Positions 18,601-26,834 of a stretch of 64,000 nucleotides of DNA are shown here, in pieces. The notes below the pieces were generated by a model. It worked only from the letters and a program-made list of their open reading frames with translations, had not been told where the DNA came from and did no database searches. Source of the DNA: Williamsia sp. CHRR-6 (GTDB lineage: Bacteria > Actinomycetota > Actinomycetes > Mycobacteriales > Mycobacteriaceae). Made by a program: the position numbers and the translations under genes. Location of the stretch: contig NZ_JAHCSG010000004.1 in assembly GCF_018474015.1 (NCBI RefSeq), forward strand, positions 372,001 to 436,000, written 5' to 3'. Position 1 is the stretch's first letter. Every line of letters starts with the position of its first letter.

Positions 18601-19541
18601 GTGGTGCCCAGGCCCAACACCAACAGTTTCGCGTCGCCCATGCGCACCGGGTTCAGCGAGATCTCCCCCGGCACCAACGCGTAGACGACCAGCGTGGAGA
18701 TCTGCACCACGTTGTTGAGCACCGGTGCCCAGGCTCCGGGACGGAAGTGGCCCTTCATGTTCAAGATGGCGGTGAACAGCGCCGACATCCCGTAGAACAG
18801 CACCTCGGGCAGCAGCAGATAGGCCAGGGCGGTGGCCAACGGTCGGTTGACCTGTCCGTCGCCGAGGTTGAGGTAGGTCAGCAGCGGTGCGCCGATCATC
18901 GCCAGCACCGTGGCCACCCCCAGGGTGAGAAGCGCCAGGGTGAAGATGCGGTTGATGAAGCCCTCCCCGCCGTCACCGTCCTCGGCTTCGGCGCGGACCA
19001 GCACCGGGATGACGATCGCGGTGAGCACCGCGCCCAACACCACCTCGGCGACGATGCTGGGCAGCACATAGGCCGCCTGGAACGACGAGGCGACCGCAGA
19101 GCCCAACATCGCCAACACCAAGATGGTGCGCACGAACCCGGTGATGCGGCTGATCAGGGTGGCCAGCGCGATGGAACCGCTGGTCCGCAACACCGATTCG
19201 TCGGTCTGGCGCGCCGGTCCGCTGTCGACGGCCGCGAAGATGTCGGTGGGACGGTCGTCGACGAGCACCCCACGAGGGCGGGGACTCGGGGGCGGGGCGG
19301 GCGGCTCGCCGGTGACGATGCGGCGGGTCTGATCGGTGGATATCACCCGTGGCTGTGCCGCACGGGGCTTTCCGGATTGGGGCAGGGCCGGTCCGGGTGG
19401 GATGCGGCGCGGCGCGGCGCGCTGTCCCGGGGGCATGCGCTCGGGATTGCGCGGTACCGCTGCCCCCGGCGGGATGCGGCGCGGTGCGGCTCGGGTCGGT
19501 CGCGGTTCACCGTCACCGCGGCGATCGATGCGGTCAGTCAT
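15687..19541 (-). CDS. murJ: Lipid II flippase MurJ (MviN) fused to a pseudokinase domain
   Basis: A 1284-aa fusion. Residues 1-115 are a Pro/Arg-rich cytoplasmic lead-in with two copies of RAAPRRIPPG. Residues about 120-640 form the 14-helix MOP-family flippase (ISRITGFVRTILVLAMLG, VLPEVLFYGMSALFTAILNMKGHF). A linker leads to a kinase-like domain (about 795-1040). Its ATP lysine is replaced (DVALTFVDAEQ) and it has no HRD or DFG motif. A transmembrane helix (LAIMAGVGLLALLIVIALVVALTG) and an extracellular discoidin-like domain finish it. In mycobacteria PknB phosphorylates the pseudokinase to recruit FhaA and control peptidoglycan precursor export. The ATG overlaps the DUF6049 stop by 4 bp. 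Confidence 0.93.
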   Translation of the reverse strand: MTDRIDRRGDGEPRPTRAAPRRIPPGAAVPRNPERMPPGQRAAPRRIPPGPALPQSGKPRAAQPRVISTDQTRRIVTGEPPAPPPSPRPRGVLVDDRPTDIFAAVDSGPARQTDESVLRTSGSIALATLISRITGFVRTILVLAMLGSAVASSFQAAYVLPSIVAEVVLGAVLTAIVIPVLVRAEAEDGDGGEGFINRIFTLALLTLGVATVLAMIGAPLLTYLNLGDGQVNRPLATALAYLLLPEVLFYGMSALFTAILNMKGHFRPGAWAPVLNNVVQISTLVVYALVPGEISLNPVRMGDAKLLVLGLGTTLGVVAQACILLPALRRAGVRLRLRWGLDDRLRSFGRMAGAIVVYVAVLQVGFFITYRIASSADSSGVSIYATHWQLLQLPYGVLGVTILTAIMPRLSRNAAADDTHSVVDDLSLSTRLTMVALVPIITFMTFFGPAIAIAVFNFGRFTLSDADQLGSVLSWGAFTIIPYSMTLVQLRVFYAREDAWTPTAIAVGITVVKVISSYAGAAFLDGPAVVRWLALSNGLGYLVGAIVGHLLLRRRLGPIRMTNVTRTTTMTVLASIAGCGVVWGVAQVSGLHRFADEHGKIGSLAYLMFTALVALGLVYTALVLLRIPDVIAVSVSIRRMLGRFIPGIAPTREPPNESTAELTVSFPRITGEEDLPYSGQVQVLRRFDSGTERWQAYSVYTGGAVGRGAPAPARDLRYRRRGVDLVGTDDVDSGGVRDLPGLVNTNPRLRAIRDDAPPPAPISPAPPPPAATESGARGPRLVPGAAVAGGRYRLLTAHGGARGLRFWRARDINLDRDVALTFVDAEQIAPAPDPDTAAGSRGEGPQAVLSRTLRLGRVNSPGIARVLDVVRGSSGGIVVAEWVDGSSLTDVARTNPSPIGAARAVRALAAAAEAAHRTGSSLSIDHPDRIRVSREGNAVLAFPGTLAGDDKSTDVRGLGAVLYALLLAQWPLEADGSIRGPGAQSDEPVGGLPPAALADTGVPKEPRAVRADVPFEISAVAARALQGNSGIRTAATIQHVLDQATVVDQKTDLMPVVGDETRLPPASNVRAEKQASPQSRRRLAIMAGVGLLALLIVIALVVALTGGSDSNKDSTPDIDSIITSGAAAAGASAAPPAAGAPVSLRSVTVVDYSTQTPDSSVNVGNTITGRSPAWRTDAYRGGPRFGNLKNGLGLMFALSRPAAVKTITITTPTPGVALQIRLAPSATARLDDTTSVAQVTLERESTTVTIASPQPSPYVLLWITSLPQSGRAYQGSIGQVSVSA

Positions 19542-21880
19542 CGGTCGAGGTCCGCCGGATCAGGCTGGCCACGGAAGCGGTGCCACAGGCGTCGACCGGC
19601 GAGCAGCACCAGCAGCACGCCTGCGCAGATCGTGATGATGAACAGCGCCTGACCATATGCATTGGAATGTACTGAGAGGGTGATGGGAGTGCCCATCGCC
19701 ACCCCGCTGGAGGTGACCAGCGCGATGTTCACCGACATCGACGACGACGACCGGGCCTCGGTGGGCAGCTGGATCTGTCGGGTGCCGCGCGCCGGGATCT
19801 CCAGCACCCCGATGTCGCCGATGTCCAACTCCGGTGGCGCGGCGGTGTCCAAACGCACCCGGATGGGGACGGGTAGTTCGTTGCGCACCACCAGCAGCAG
19901 CGGACTGCGTTCGGAGGCCAGGGTGTAGCGGCCGCCGGGGTCGAGGATGCGCACCGAGTCACGTAACCGATCCAGGGTGGAGGCCACCGCCCGGACCCGG
20001 TTGACCGCCTGAGTCGTCGCCACCGTGCGGTCGCCGGCGGAGGTGACCGGCGCTGCTCGCATGGCCCGCACCAGGTCCTGGGCCAGGGGGTCGACGAAGG
20101 CCTGCGGCGAGATGGTGCCGTCGTTGCGGCCGATCATCGAGGCCTCGAGTTGGAAGGTGAGTCCCGCCGCGCGGGTCAACGGCGTGGTCATGGCGTCGTC
20201 GAAGGACACCAAACCCAGCGTCGTGTCGGCGGGGGTAGCCCAATCTGCCTGCGCTGACGTTGTTTTCAGCTGCTCGTCGATCATCCCCAGCGGGGCGGGC
20301 GTGGCCAACCCCGAGGACAGCAACCCACCGATCGTGTCGAGCACGGCCCGTGCGTCATCAGCTGAGGCCGACCACACCGGCGGCGGCATGATCAGGTCGC
20401 TGCGACCGACCACCGGGGAGACACTCGGCCGGTCGGTGGTGGCAACCGACGTCGAGGGCACCAGCGCCGAGTAGGTGAGGGCGCCGATCGCGGCGACGCG
20501 ACGACTCACCGCCGACTCGGTGGTGAGGTTGAACCGTTGGTTCATCGGGGTGATCGCTGGGGTGCTCGGCGCGGTGCCCAGCGCGGCCAGGGCGGTGGTG
20601 ACGGCCGGGTCGAAGGTCTGTACCCCGGTGTCGCCCACCCGGTATCGCCCGTCGGCCGACGGGCGGTCGGTGCGTACCGAACTGCTGGCCACCAGCGCCT
20701 TGGTCATCCCCAACCGATCGAGCATGGTGGCAGTCGTCGTCGCCAGCGCCCCGGTCACCGGCACCGCCACCCCGCGCAGGCTGGAGATGCCCAGTATCGA
20801 GTCGACGATCTCGGCCGGATCGGACACCCCGATCCGGATCAACGCCGGATCGCCTGCGCGGGCCAGGCTGTCGAGGTCGGCCTGGGCGAACGGCAACGCC
20901 ACCACGCACAGCCGGGCGGCGGTGGTCCGCAGTCGCTGCAGCCACTCCTGGGCGGCGGCGGTCCCGGTCCCCTCGCGGGTACGCGACTGCGGGTCCGACG
21001 GGTCGAGCGCCACCCGGTATCCCGCGGTCATCGCCTGCACGGTGAGCAACAGATCGGGGTCGATGGCCAGGCAGGTGCTGCGGGTGAGCGCGGAATCGGC
21101 TGCGGCCGTTGCCTCGTCGACCGTGGTGAGTAGTCCGTTGAGGCGTCCGCCCGGGCGCAGCGAGGTGGCCAGGTCCTCGCTGGCCAGGCGCACCGGTTCG
21201 TCGGTGCCCCCAGGACGGCCCGGTGCCACCTGCGGGGTGGCCGCCAACGGCCACATCACGGTGACCGCCGATGGGCTGCCGATGGTGGGGGTGATCGGGG
21301 CCGCCCCGGGCGCCCCCGGGGTGCCCTGCACGGTCAACAGGGTGCGGGAGTCGTCCAGGCGGGCGGGGGCGCCGTAGTCGGGGGTGCCGTTGAGGTTGAC
21401 CAGCAGCGGATAGATCCCGGGCTGGTCGATCCCCAGCCCGCCGGCACCGCTCAGCGGCACCGACAGGGCAAAGGCGCGGCGCTGCCCGGGATCGAGGCGC
21501 GTGGTGACGTCGCGAAACGGTGTCACGGTGTCGTACTCGGCGGGATCGACGGTCAGTCCGGTGCGCAGTCCGGCACCGGAGTCGACCCGTGCGCCGCGCT
21601 GCAGTCGCATGATCAGGTCGGTGACCGGGCGATCGCCGATGTTGCGCAGGCTGCCGGTGACGGTGACCGTGGTGCCCGAACCGGCGGTGACGATCGAGGG
21701 GGTGAGCGATTCGACGTCCATCTCGACGAACCGGGCGGCATCGGGGAACGGCGTGGCGTCGGCCCGTGCGGCACCGCCGAACCCGGGCGCCGCGCACAGC
21801 AGGGTCAGCGCCACGACCGCCAACAGCGCGCCGGCGCGCACCCGACTCCGGTCCAGCAGGTCACTCACCGCTGTCGGCAC
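19538..21880 (-). CDS. DUF6049 family exported, C-terminally anchored protein (Rv3909-like)
   Basis: About 780 aa. The N-terminal signal-like helix [24 protein letters not shown] is followed by a long extracytoplasmic region. Early in it lies an Ig/BACON-like segment ([26 protein letters not shown]). One C-terminal transmembrane helix ([22 protein letters not shown]) leaves a short basic tail. It matches the large secreted protein that always lies between mutT4 and murJ in Mycobacteriales, so a role in envelope assembly with MurJ is inferred. GTG 21880 is chosen for the GAGGG 5 bp upstream; GTG 21868, overlapping the NUDIX stop by 8 bp, is an alternative. Confidence 0.8.
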   Translation of the reverse strand: MPTAVSDLLDRSRVRAGALLAVVALTLLCAAPGFGGAARADATPFPDAARFVEMDVESLTPSIVTAGSGTTVTVTGSLRNIGDRPVTDLIMRLQRGARVDSGAGLRTGLTVDPAEYDTVTPFRDVTTRLDPGQRRAFALSVPLSGAGGLGIDQPGIYPLLVNLNGTPDYGAPARLDDSRTLLTVQGTPGAPGAAPITPTIGSPSAVTVMWPLAATPQVAPGRPGGTDEPVRLASEDLATSLRPGGRLNGLLTTVDEATAAADSALTRSTCLAIDPDLLLTVQAMTAGYRVALDPSDPQSRTREGTGTAAAQEWLQRLRTTAARLCVVALPFAQADLDSLARAGDPALIRIGVSDPAEIVDSILGISSLRGVAVPVTGALATTTATMLDRLGMTKALVASSSVRTDRPSADGRYRVGDTGVQTFDPAVTTALAALGTAPSTPAITPMNQRFNLTTESAVSRRVAAIGALTYSALVPSTSVATTDRPSVSPVVGRSDLIMPPPVWSASADDARAVLDTIGGLLSSGLATPAPLGMIDEQLKTTSAQADWATPADTTLGLVSFDDAMTTPLTRAAGLTFQLEASMIGRNDGTISPQAFVDPLAQDLVRAMRAAPVTSAGDRTVATTQAVNRVRAVASTLDRLRDSVRILDPGGRYTLASERSPLLLVVRNELPVPIRVRLDTAAPPELDIGDIGVLEIPARGTRQIQLPTEARSSSSMSVNIALVTSSGVAMGTPITLSVHSNAYGQALFIITICAGVLLVLLAGRRLWHRFRGQPDPADLDR

Positions 21881-22889
21881 CCGAACCCTCGACAGCCCCT
21901 GGGCTTGCGGACCCACCACGGCGGGAACCGCGGCGGCGACGCCGGGGGCGGGGTGCACGCGCGGGCTCGTTGCGGCGTTGATTGCGCGCCGCGGCGGCCC
22001 GCTCGTACTCGTTGGGTTCGGTGCGTGCGCTGTCGGCTTCCGAACGCGCCATCAGTTCGGGGTCGGCGGCCAGCTCATCGATCACGTCGGCAGCCGCGCG
22101 CGCCAGCCGCCGTTCGTCGGAGTAGGTGAGACGTTTGGGCAACTCCGACAACGGAACCCACGCCACCTCGGCCACCTCGTAGTCGGCGTCGGACAACTCG
22201 CCGCCGGTGTGGCGCATCAGGTAGTGGTGCACGGTCTTGTGGATCCGCTTGCCCTCGCTGACAAACCAGTACTCGATCTTGCCAAGGGGGGCAATCACAT
22301 TGCCTTCGATGCCGGTCTCTTCGGCCACCTCACGCATCGCAGTTTGCTCGGCGGTCTCCCCGGTCTCGATGTGCCCCTTGGGAAGTGACCACATCATCCG
22401 CCCGCGGCGGTCCATGCGTCCGATGAGCGCGGCGCTGCGTTGCGCGGACGGGCCGGCGATCCCGCTGACCACCAGCCCACCGGCCGACGTCTCACGCACG
22501 GTCCGCAGGCGGGGTGCGGTGGGGTCATCGGGTGTGGACGCCGGGGTGGTGCGTCGGGTGCCTGCGCGTGGATCGACGCGCCGGGCACTGATGTCGGAGG
22601 GCTTGACCGGCGACGAGGCGCCGGTGCCCACGTCGGGCAGGGCTGCGGTGGTCGCATCGGAGGGTGGGCGGCTCGGTGAGCGCCGTCGTCCGCGCCGTCC
22701 GCGGCGGGAGCGGCTCCTGCCCTCCCCGGTACCCGCGCCGGAGGTGGCCGACGGCTCGGTGGCGGCCGGTTCTGCGGGCACCTCCGGGGTGGCCGTCGCC
22801 GACCGTCGCCGTCCACCCCGGCGCTTGCCACGCCGATGCCGCGGACGTCCCGCGACGTCGGGGTTCGGCTCGCTGGGTTCGGCTGACAC
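21861..22889 (-). CDS. mutT4: NUDIX hydrolase (MutT4-like) with Arg/Pro-rich flanks
   Basis: A 342-aa protein. Residues about 125-275 are a NUDIX domain with the perfect Nudix box [23 protein letters not shown]. It is preceded by [11 protein letters not shown] and followed by [31 protein letters not shown]. About 120 N-terminal and 55 C-terminal residues are low-complexity Arg/Pro/Ser/Thr, with runs such as [13 protein letters not shown] and [16 protein letters not shown]. It should hydrolyse a nucleoside diphosphate linked to some other moiety; the substrate is unknown. Its position corresponds to Rv3908. It is the first gene of the leftward run and diverges from pcnA. Confidence 0.87.
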   Translation of the reverse strand: MSAEPSEPNPDVAGRPRHRRGKRRGGRRRSATATPEVPAEPAATEPSATSGAGTGEGRSRSRRGRRGRRRSPSRPPSDATTAALPDVGTGASSPVKPSDISARRVDPRAGTRRTTPASTPDDPTAPRLRTVRETSAGGLVVSGIAGPSAQRSAALIGRMDRRGRMMWSLPKGHIETGETAEQTAMREVAEETGIEGNVIAPLGKIEYWFVSEGKRIHKTVHHYLMRHTGGELSDADYEVAEVAWVPLSELPKRLTYSDERRLARAAADVIDELAADPELMARSEADSARTEPNEYERAAAARNQRRNEPARAPRPRRRRRGSRRGGSASPGAVEGSGADSGE

Positions 22890-23000
22890 CCTTCGATGCT
22901 AGCCGTTGGTAACCCGCTGTTCGGGCCATGGCAAGCGGCGGATCGGCGAGCAGAGCAGGCCCGCGTCGCCGCGCGGGTCGGTCGGTGTCGAGTCGGTCGG

Positions 23001-23017
23001 TAGTGTCGTCACCCGTG
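23001..23017 (+). promoter_or_regulatory. Possible leaderless promoter of pcnA
   Basis: TAGTGT at 23001-23006 fits the actinobacterial TANNNT -10 consensus and lies 8 bp before the GTG start at 23015. No Shine-Dalgarno sequence is seen, so the mRNA may start at or very near the start codon. Confidence 0.45.
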
Positions 23018-24496
23018 ACCGCCCCCCAGGCTCCGCAGGCACGCGCCGGCGAACCATCCGACGACCGGCGCACCCGGTTGTTGGCGGCGGCGGCGGTGTC
23101 GTTGCGGTCGTTGTCGGACGTGTTGGACCCGTTGGCCGACCGGTTCGCCGCGGCTGGTCACCAGCTGTATCTGGTGGGCGGCTCGGTGCGTGATGCGGTG
23201 CTCGGGCGACTGGGCACCGACCTGGACTTCACCACCGATGCGCGCCCCGAGCAGGTGCAGGCGCTGCTCAAGGGGTGGGCCGAGGCGGTCTGGGACACCG
23301 GCATCGCGTTCGGCACCATCAGCGCCGCCAAGGCGGGTCAACAGGTGGAGATCACGACCTTTCGGGCCGACACCTACGACCAGGTGACCCGCAACCCGAT
23401 CGTGGAGTTCGGCGACACCCTCGACGGTGACCTGATCCGCCGCGACTTCACCATCAACGCGATGGCCGTCGCGCTCGGACCGGGCGGTGAGCAGCGGTTC
23501 GTCGACCCGCTCGACGGGATGAGCCAGCTGCTGGCCGGGGTGATCGACACCCCGTCCACCCCGGAGATCTCGTTCCACGACGATCCGCTGCGGATGCTGC
23601 GCGCGGTGCGCTTCGTGGCCCAGCTCGGGTTCACCCCGGCGCCCCGCGTCATCAGCGCGATCAGCGAGATGGTCGACCAGATCGACCGGATCACCGTGGA
23701 GCGGGTGGCCGCCGAACTGGACAAGTTGATCCTGGGCGAGCACGCCGTGGACGGCATCGTGGCGCTGACCGACACCGGCCTGGCCCAGCGCATCCTGCCC
23801 GAGATCCCCGGTATGAAGCTGACCATCGACGAACATCACCAACACAAGGACGTCTACTGGCATTCGCTGACGGTGTTGCAGCAGGCCATCGACCTCGAAG
23901 ACGGCGATCCCGACCTCATCCTGAGGTGGGCGGCGCTGTTGCACGACATCGGCAAACCTGCGACCCGCCGGCACGAACCCGACGGCGGGGTGAGTTTCCA
24001 CCATCACGAGGTGGTGGGGGCCAAGATGGTCCGGAAGCGACTCAAGGCCTTGAAATATCCGAAGGCGGTCATCGAGGACATCGCCACCCTGGTGTTCCTG
24101 CACCTGCGGTTTCACGGATACGACGAGGGCAAGTGGACCGACTCGGCGGTGCGCCGCTATGTGGCCGACGCCGGTCCCCTGCTGCCGCGGCTACACAAAC
24201 TGGTGCGCGCGGACTGCACCACCCGCAACAAGCGGCGTGCGGCGCGACTGCAACGCAATTACGACCACCTGGAGTCTCGTATCGCCGCGATCGCCGCGCA
24301 GGAGGATCTGCAGCGGGTGCGCCCCGACCTCGACGGCAACGCCATCATGGAGCTGTTGGGGCTGCCGCCCGGGCCGTTGGTCGGTCAGGCGTGGCGCCAC
24401 CTCAAGGAGCTGCGGCTGGACCATGGGCCGCTTGACCGCGACGCCGCCGAGGCCGCGTTGCGCGCCTGGTGGGCGCAGCGTCCGGAAAACCGCTAG
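23015..24496 (+). CDS. pcnA: CCA tRNA nucleotidyltransferase / poly(A) polymerase family (PcnA)
   Basis: About 493 aa. The class II nucleotidyltransferase head is clear: HQLYLVGGSVRDAVLGRLGTDLDFTTDARPEQ, with the DxD metal site, then LIRRDFTINAMAVAL and DPLRMLRAVRFVAQLGF. A C-terminal HD domain follows (LRWAALLHDIGKPATRR and a second metal site in HHHEVVGAKMV). The enzyme adds or repairs the 3' CCA of tRNA. The GTG 23015 matches homologues; the longer frame from 22928 has no conserved N-terminus. It is divergent from mutT4, the same order as Rv3907c/Rv3908. Confidence 0.93.
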   Translation: MTAPQAPQARAGEPSDDRRTRLLAAAAVSLRSLSDVLDPLADRFAAAGHQLYLVGGSVRDAVLGRLGTDLDFTTDARPEQVQALLKGWAEAVWDTGIAFGTISAAKAGQQVEITTFRADTYDQVTRNPIVEFGDTLDGDLIRRDFTINAMAVALGPGGEQRFVDPLDGMSQLLAGVIDTPSTPEISFHDDPLRMLRAVRFVAQLGFTPAPRVISAISEMVDQIDRITVERVAAELDKLILGEHAVDGIVALTDTGLAQRILPEIPGMKLTIDEHHQHKDVYWHSLTVLQQAIDLEDGDPDLILRWAALLHDIGKPATRRHEPDGGVSFHHHEVVGAKMVRKRLKALKYPKAVIEDIATLVFLHLRFHGYDEGKWTDSAVRRYVADAGPLLPRLHKLVRADCTTRNKRRAARLQRNYDHLESRIAAIAAQEDLQRVRPDLDGNAIMELLGLPPGPLVGQAWRHLKELRLDHGPLDRDAAEAALRAWWAQRPENR

Positions 24497-24955
24497 TCAG
24501 TCGTGGCCGGGAGCCGGTCGCGAACCGGGCGACGCATCATCACGATTGGATGAAGCCGAATCGGGCAAAAGACTTGTTTCTGTCGAAACGGTGGCCCAGA
24601 ATCGGGCATACCGGGTGTTTTGCTGTCGTCGTCTGACCGCTTCGGGTCCCGGCCCGCGTAACCGCGGTTACTATTGCATGAGAGGTCGAGCACAGGCCTG
24701 TAACGCATTCCATTCCCACCGTCACCAGTTCGTCTCGTTTGGGTAACAGTCGGCCGCTTCGGTTCGGCCCTGACGTGGCAACTCGGCCGGTTCGGCCGGA
24801 TGATCAGGGAAGACAGGATCGGCACGCATGCCACACACCATTTGCACCACCCACGGCGCACAGTCCGGAGGGTGGTGATCTCAATTCCCACTGATTTCGG
24901 CCGAGTAGACTCGGACCAGGAAAACTTGTCGTTCGTCGGTGCGTTGGAGGTCTCC
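24497..24955. other. Intergenic region between pcnA and the EAL-like gene
   Basis: These 459 bp hold no convincing gene. Two direct repeats of GAATCGGGCA lie at 24558-24567 and 24599-24608. A -10-like TACTAT is at 24669-24674, a possible promoter for the downstream gene. Short CGGCC/GGCCG inverted repeats lie near 24783-24798. An in-frame extension of the downstream gene to 24800 exists but looks non-coding (His/Arg-rich). Confidence 0.5.
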
Positions 24956-26119
24956 ATGCAGTTCGCACCGGTACGTAGGCTCAGTGACGGCGCACTCGCT
25001 GCCGCCGAGCTCCAGGTGCGCGGTCCCGCCGGGTCCGCATTGTCCACCGCAGATTCGCTTCGGCATGCCGCTCGTCTCATGCAGCAGGATCATCTGATCG
25101 ATCGGCACAAGCTCGCATATGCGGCCAGCAGCGAGGTCAAGTCGATCTCCGAGGTGTTGCCGCTGCTCGTCACGGTCGACCTCGCCTCCGCCGACACCGC
25201 CGACCTCGACCCGGATCTGGAACGCCTGGCCGTGTCGGTGCAGGCCGACGAGGTGCTGCGGAATCCGCAGCAGACCTTGGCCAAGGTGGCGGCCGCGCGT
25301 CGGGCCGGTCGGATGATCTGCGTCGACGGGCTCGGGGTCAGCGAGTACGCGATCACGTTGCTCTCCTTGATCGAGCCCGACGTCATCATCACCGGACCCG
25401 AGCTGTTGACCCGCACCACCGACCCGGACATGGCCCGACTGGCTCATGCCCTGGCCGCGCACGTGGAACGCAGTCACGCGGTGGTCATCGCCGAGGGCGT
25501 CGACACCATGGAGATGCTCATGGCGGCGCAAACCGTCGGGGCCACCTTCGGTACCGGCAAGCTGTACCCGCCGGTCGACGATCCGGCTGTGTTCTCCAAG
25601 GAGACCGTGGTCCCGCTGCCCTCGGTACCGGTGTGGTCCACCCCGTCGGCGGAGACGCTCACCCCCTACGCCATCGCCTGCTCGGCGCACTCGCCTCGGC
25701 GCGGTACCAAGCGGCTGCTCATCGAGATGAGCAAGGCTCTCGAGGCCCAGGCCTCAGCGGCCGGTGCAGCAGTGGTGGTGCTGGGCACGTTCCAGCACGC
25801 TCGGCACTTCACCATGCTCACCGCCAAGCGGTGGAAGGAGCTGGCCGACCGCACCGGTTTGGCCGGGGTGTACGGCGTGGGACTGGCGAACATGGTGGAC
25901 GGCAACGTTCAGCACGCACCGCTGGACCCGCAGGACGATCTGGTCAACGAGTGGAACGTGGCTGTTCTCGGGCCGCACTTCTGCGCGTTGCTCGCCGCCC
26001 GTGACCTGCACGAGGACAACCCCGACATGGAGCGGACCTTCGACTTCGTGCAGAGCTACGACCGGTTGACCGTCACCCAGGCGGTGCACTCCATCTTGTC
26101 GCGGTTCACCGTCAGCTGA
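24956..26119 (+). CDS. Degenerate EAL domain protein with C-terminal DICT-like sensory domain
   Basis: About 387 aa. Residues 1-220 align with EAL c-di-GMP phosphodiesterases: the start MQFAPVRRLSDGALAAAELQVRG, then VDGLGVSEYAITLLSLIEPDVIITGPELL, and VVIAEGVDTMEMLMAAQTVGATFGTGKLYPP. The catalytic EAL triplet is replaced by ELQ and the DDFG motif by DGLG, so hydrolysis is unlikely. The C-terminal half (TPYAIACSAHSPRRGTKRLLIEMSKALEAQ onward) resembles the DICT sensory domain found with EAL/GGDEF proteins. It is probably a c-di-GMP receptor or protein-interaction module. The ATG at 24956 has GGAGG 5 bp upstream; earlier in-frame GTG/TTG codons have poorer sites. Confidence 0.7.
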   Translation: MQFAPVRRLSDGALAAAELQVRGPAGSALSTADSLRHAARLMQQDHLIDRHKLAYAASSEVKSISEVLPLLVTVDLASADTADLDPDLERLAVSVQADEVLRNPQQTLAKVAAARRAGRMICVDGLGVSEYAITLLSLIEPDVIITGPELLTRTTDPDMARLAHALAAHVERSHAVVIAEGVDTMEMLMAAQTVGATFGTGKLYPPVDDPAVFSKETVVPLPSVPVWSTPSAETLTPYAIACSAHSPRRGTKRLLIEMSKALEAQASAAGAAVVVLGTFQHARHFTMLTAKRWKELADRTGLAGVYGVGLANMVDGNVQHAPLDPQDDLVNEWNVAVLGPHFCALLAARDLHEDNPDMERTFDFVQSYDRLTVTQAVHSILSRFTVS

Positions 26120-26146
26120 CCTGACGCCTGGGCGGGTGTGTGGCTG

Positions 26147-26407
26147 TCACGGACGTGACAGGACGAACAGCGTCGCCATGCCCGCCCCGGCGAACAGCGC
26201 CATGATCGCTGCCGCCAGGATCACCGATCCCACCAGCGGCAACGCCACGATGAACATGCAGGTCAGCAGAGCCAAGGCCAGCACCAGCCCGCTTGATGAC
26301 CGATCTTCGAGCCACGCCCGACGGCTTTCGGCGGGGCGTTGACGGCTGGACCTCACGGTCGTCGGGATCTCGGTGGTCGGGATCTCGGTCATGGTGGATC
26401 TCGTCAC
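26147..26407 (-). CDS. Small membrane protein of unknown function
   Basis: An 86-aa protein. A polar Thr/Arg-rich N-terminus with TEIPTTEIPTT precedes two closely spaced hydrophobic helices (SGLVLALALLTCMFIVALPLVGSVILAAAIMALFAGAGMATLFVL). The GTG at 26407 has GGAG with 6 bp spacing. I recognise no family. It is an isolated gene convergent with the EAL/DICT gene, 27 bp from its 3' end. The membrane-helix pattern and good ribosome-binding site support a real gene, but codon evidence is limited. Confidence 0.5.
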   Translation of the reverse strand: MTRSTMTEIPTTEIPTTVRSSRQRPAESRRAWLEDRSSSGLVLALALLTCMFIVALPLVGSVILAAAIMALFAGAGMATLFVLSRP

Positions 26408-26575
26408 GGTGCACTCCTTGAACGGCGTAGCCCTGGTTGTCGACCAGCCTCACAGGCTGACGCTGCGGCCACCACCCTTTGGGCGTCACAGTGCGGCAGC
26501 AAGTCGCATACGACGCGGTCCCTAGAGGTCACCGAACGATAACGGCTTGTTCAGTGTTACCCAGGTCATACAAAG

Positions 26576-26598
26576 CACCCGCGACGAGTTCGCGGGTG
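26576..26598. terminator. Perfect 9-bp stem-loop
   Basis: CACCCGCGA (26576-26584) and TCGCGGGTG (26590-26598) form a perfect stem around a 5-nt loop CGAGT. It is 237 bp downstream of the leftward lipid kinase gene, for which it could act as terminator. It has no U-tract in either direction, so another structural role is possible. Confidence 0.5.
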
Positions 26599-26785
26599 AG
26601 ACGGAATCGGCCCGAAAAGCGTTGTGGGAAGCGAGCTTTCACCGACGGGCCGGACTGCCTACCGCCCGGATGGTCCGGTTCTCGATGACCTTGACCGAGG
26701 ATTCGAGATCGTGACGTGATGCGGCTCAGTGCGATTCGCAGCCCAGGTCACAGAATCGTATGCACGACAAAGCCTTCTCCCCCGG

Positions 26786-26819
26786 TTGTCCACAGGCGGG
26801 TTGTGGAATGTGTGGATAA
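26786..26819. promoter_or_regulatory. Inverted pair of perfect DnaA boxes outside oriC
   Basis: TTGTCCACA at 26786-26794 (plus strand) and TTATCCACA on the minus strand at 26811-26819 face each other with 16 bp between them. They lie just downstream of the lipid kinase gene, about 24 kb from oriC. Both equal the strongest actinobacterial DnaA box. Elsewhere in the window I saw perfect boxes only at oriC and upstream of dnaA. Confidence 0.75.
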
Positions 26820-26834
26820 CCGTGGCGCCAGCCG

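Larger units (their letters stand above)
26408..26834. other. Intergenic region with hairpin and DnaA-box pair
   Basis: These 427 bp between two leftward genes contain no credible gene. They hold a perfect 9-bp hairpin at 26576-26598 and two perfect, oppositely oriented DnaA boxes at 26786-26794 and 26811-26819. The base composition around 26535-26575 is noticeably less GC-rich than neighbouring genes. Confidence 0.6.

Noticed and set aside
18282-19652. A 456-codon frame antisense to murJ
   Set aside because: Gln/His/Gly-rich antisense translation lacking any domain; murJ is intact on the other strand.
26479-26688. A 69-codon plus-strand frame in the gap before the lipid kinase
   Set aside because: It overlaps the hairpin at 26576-26598, lacks a ribosome-binding site and has no recognisable pattern.
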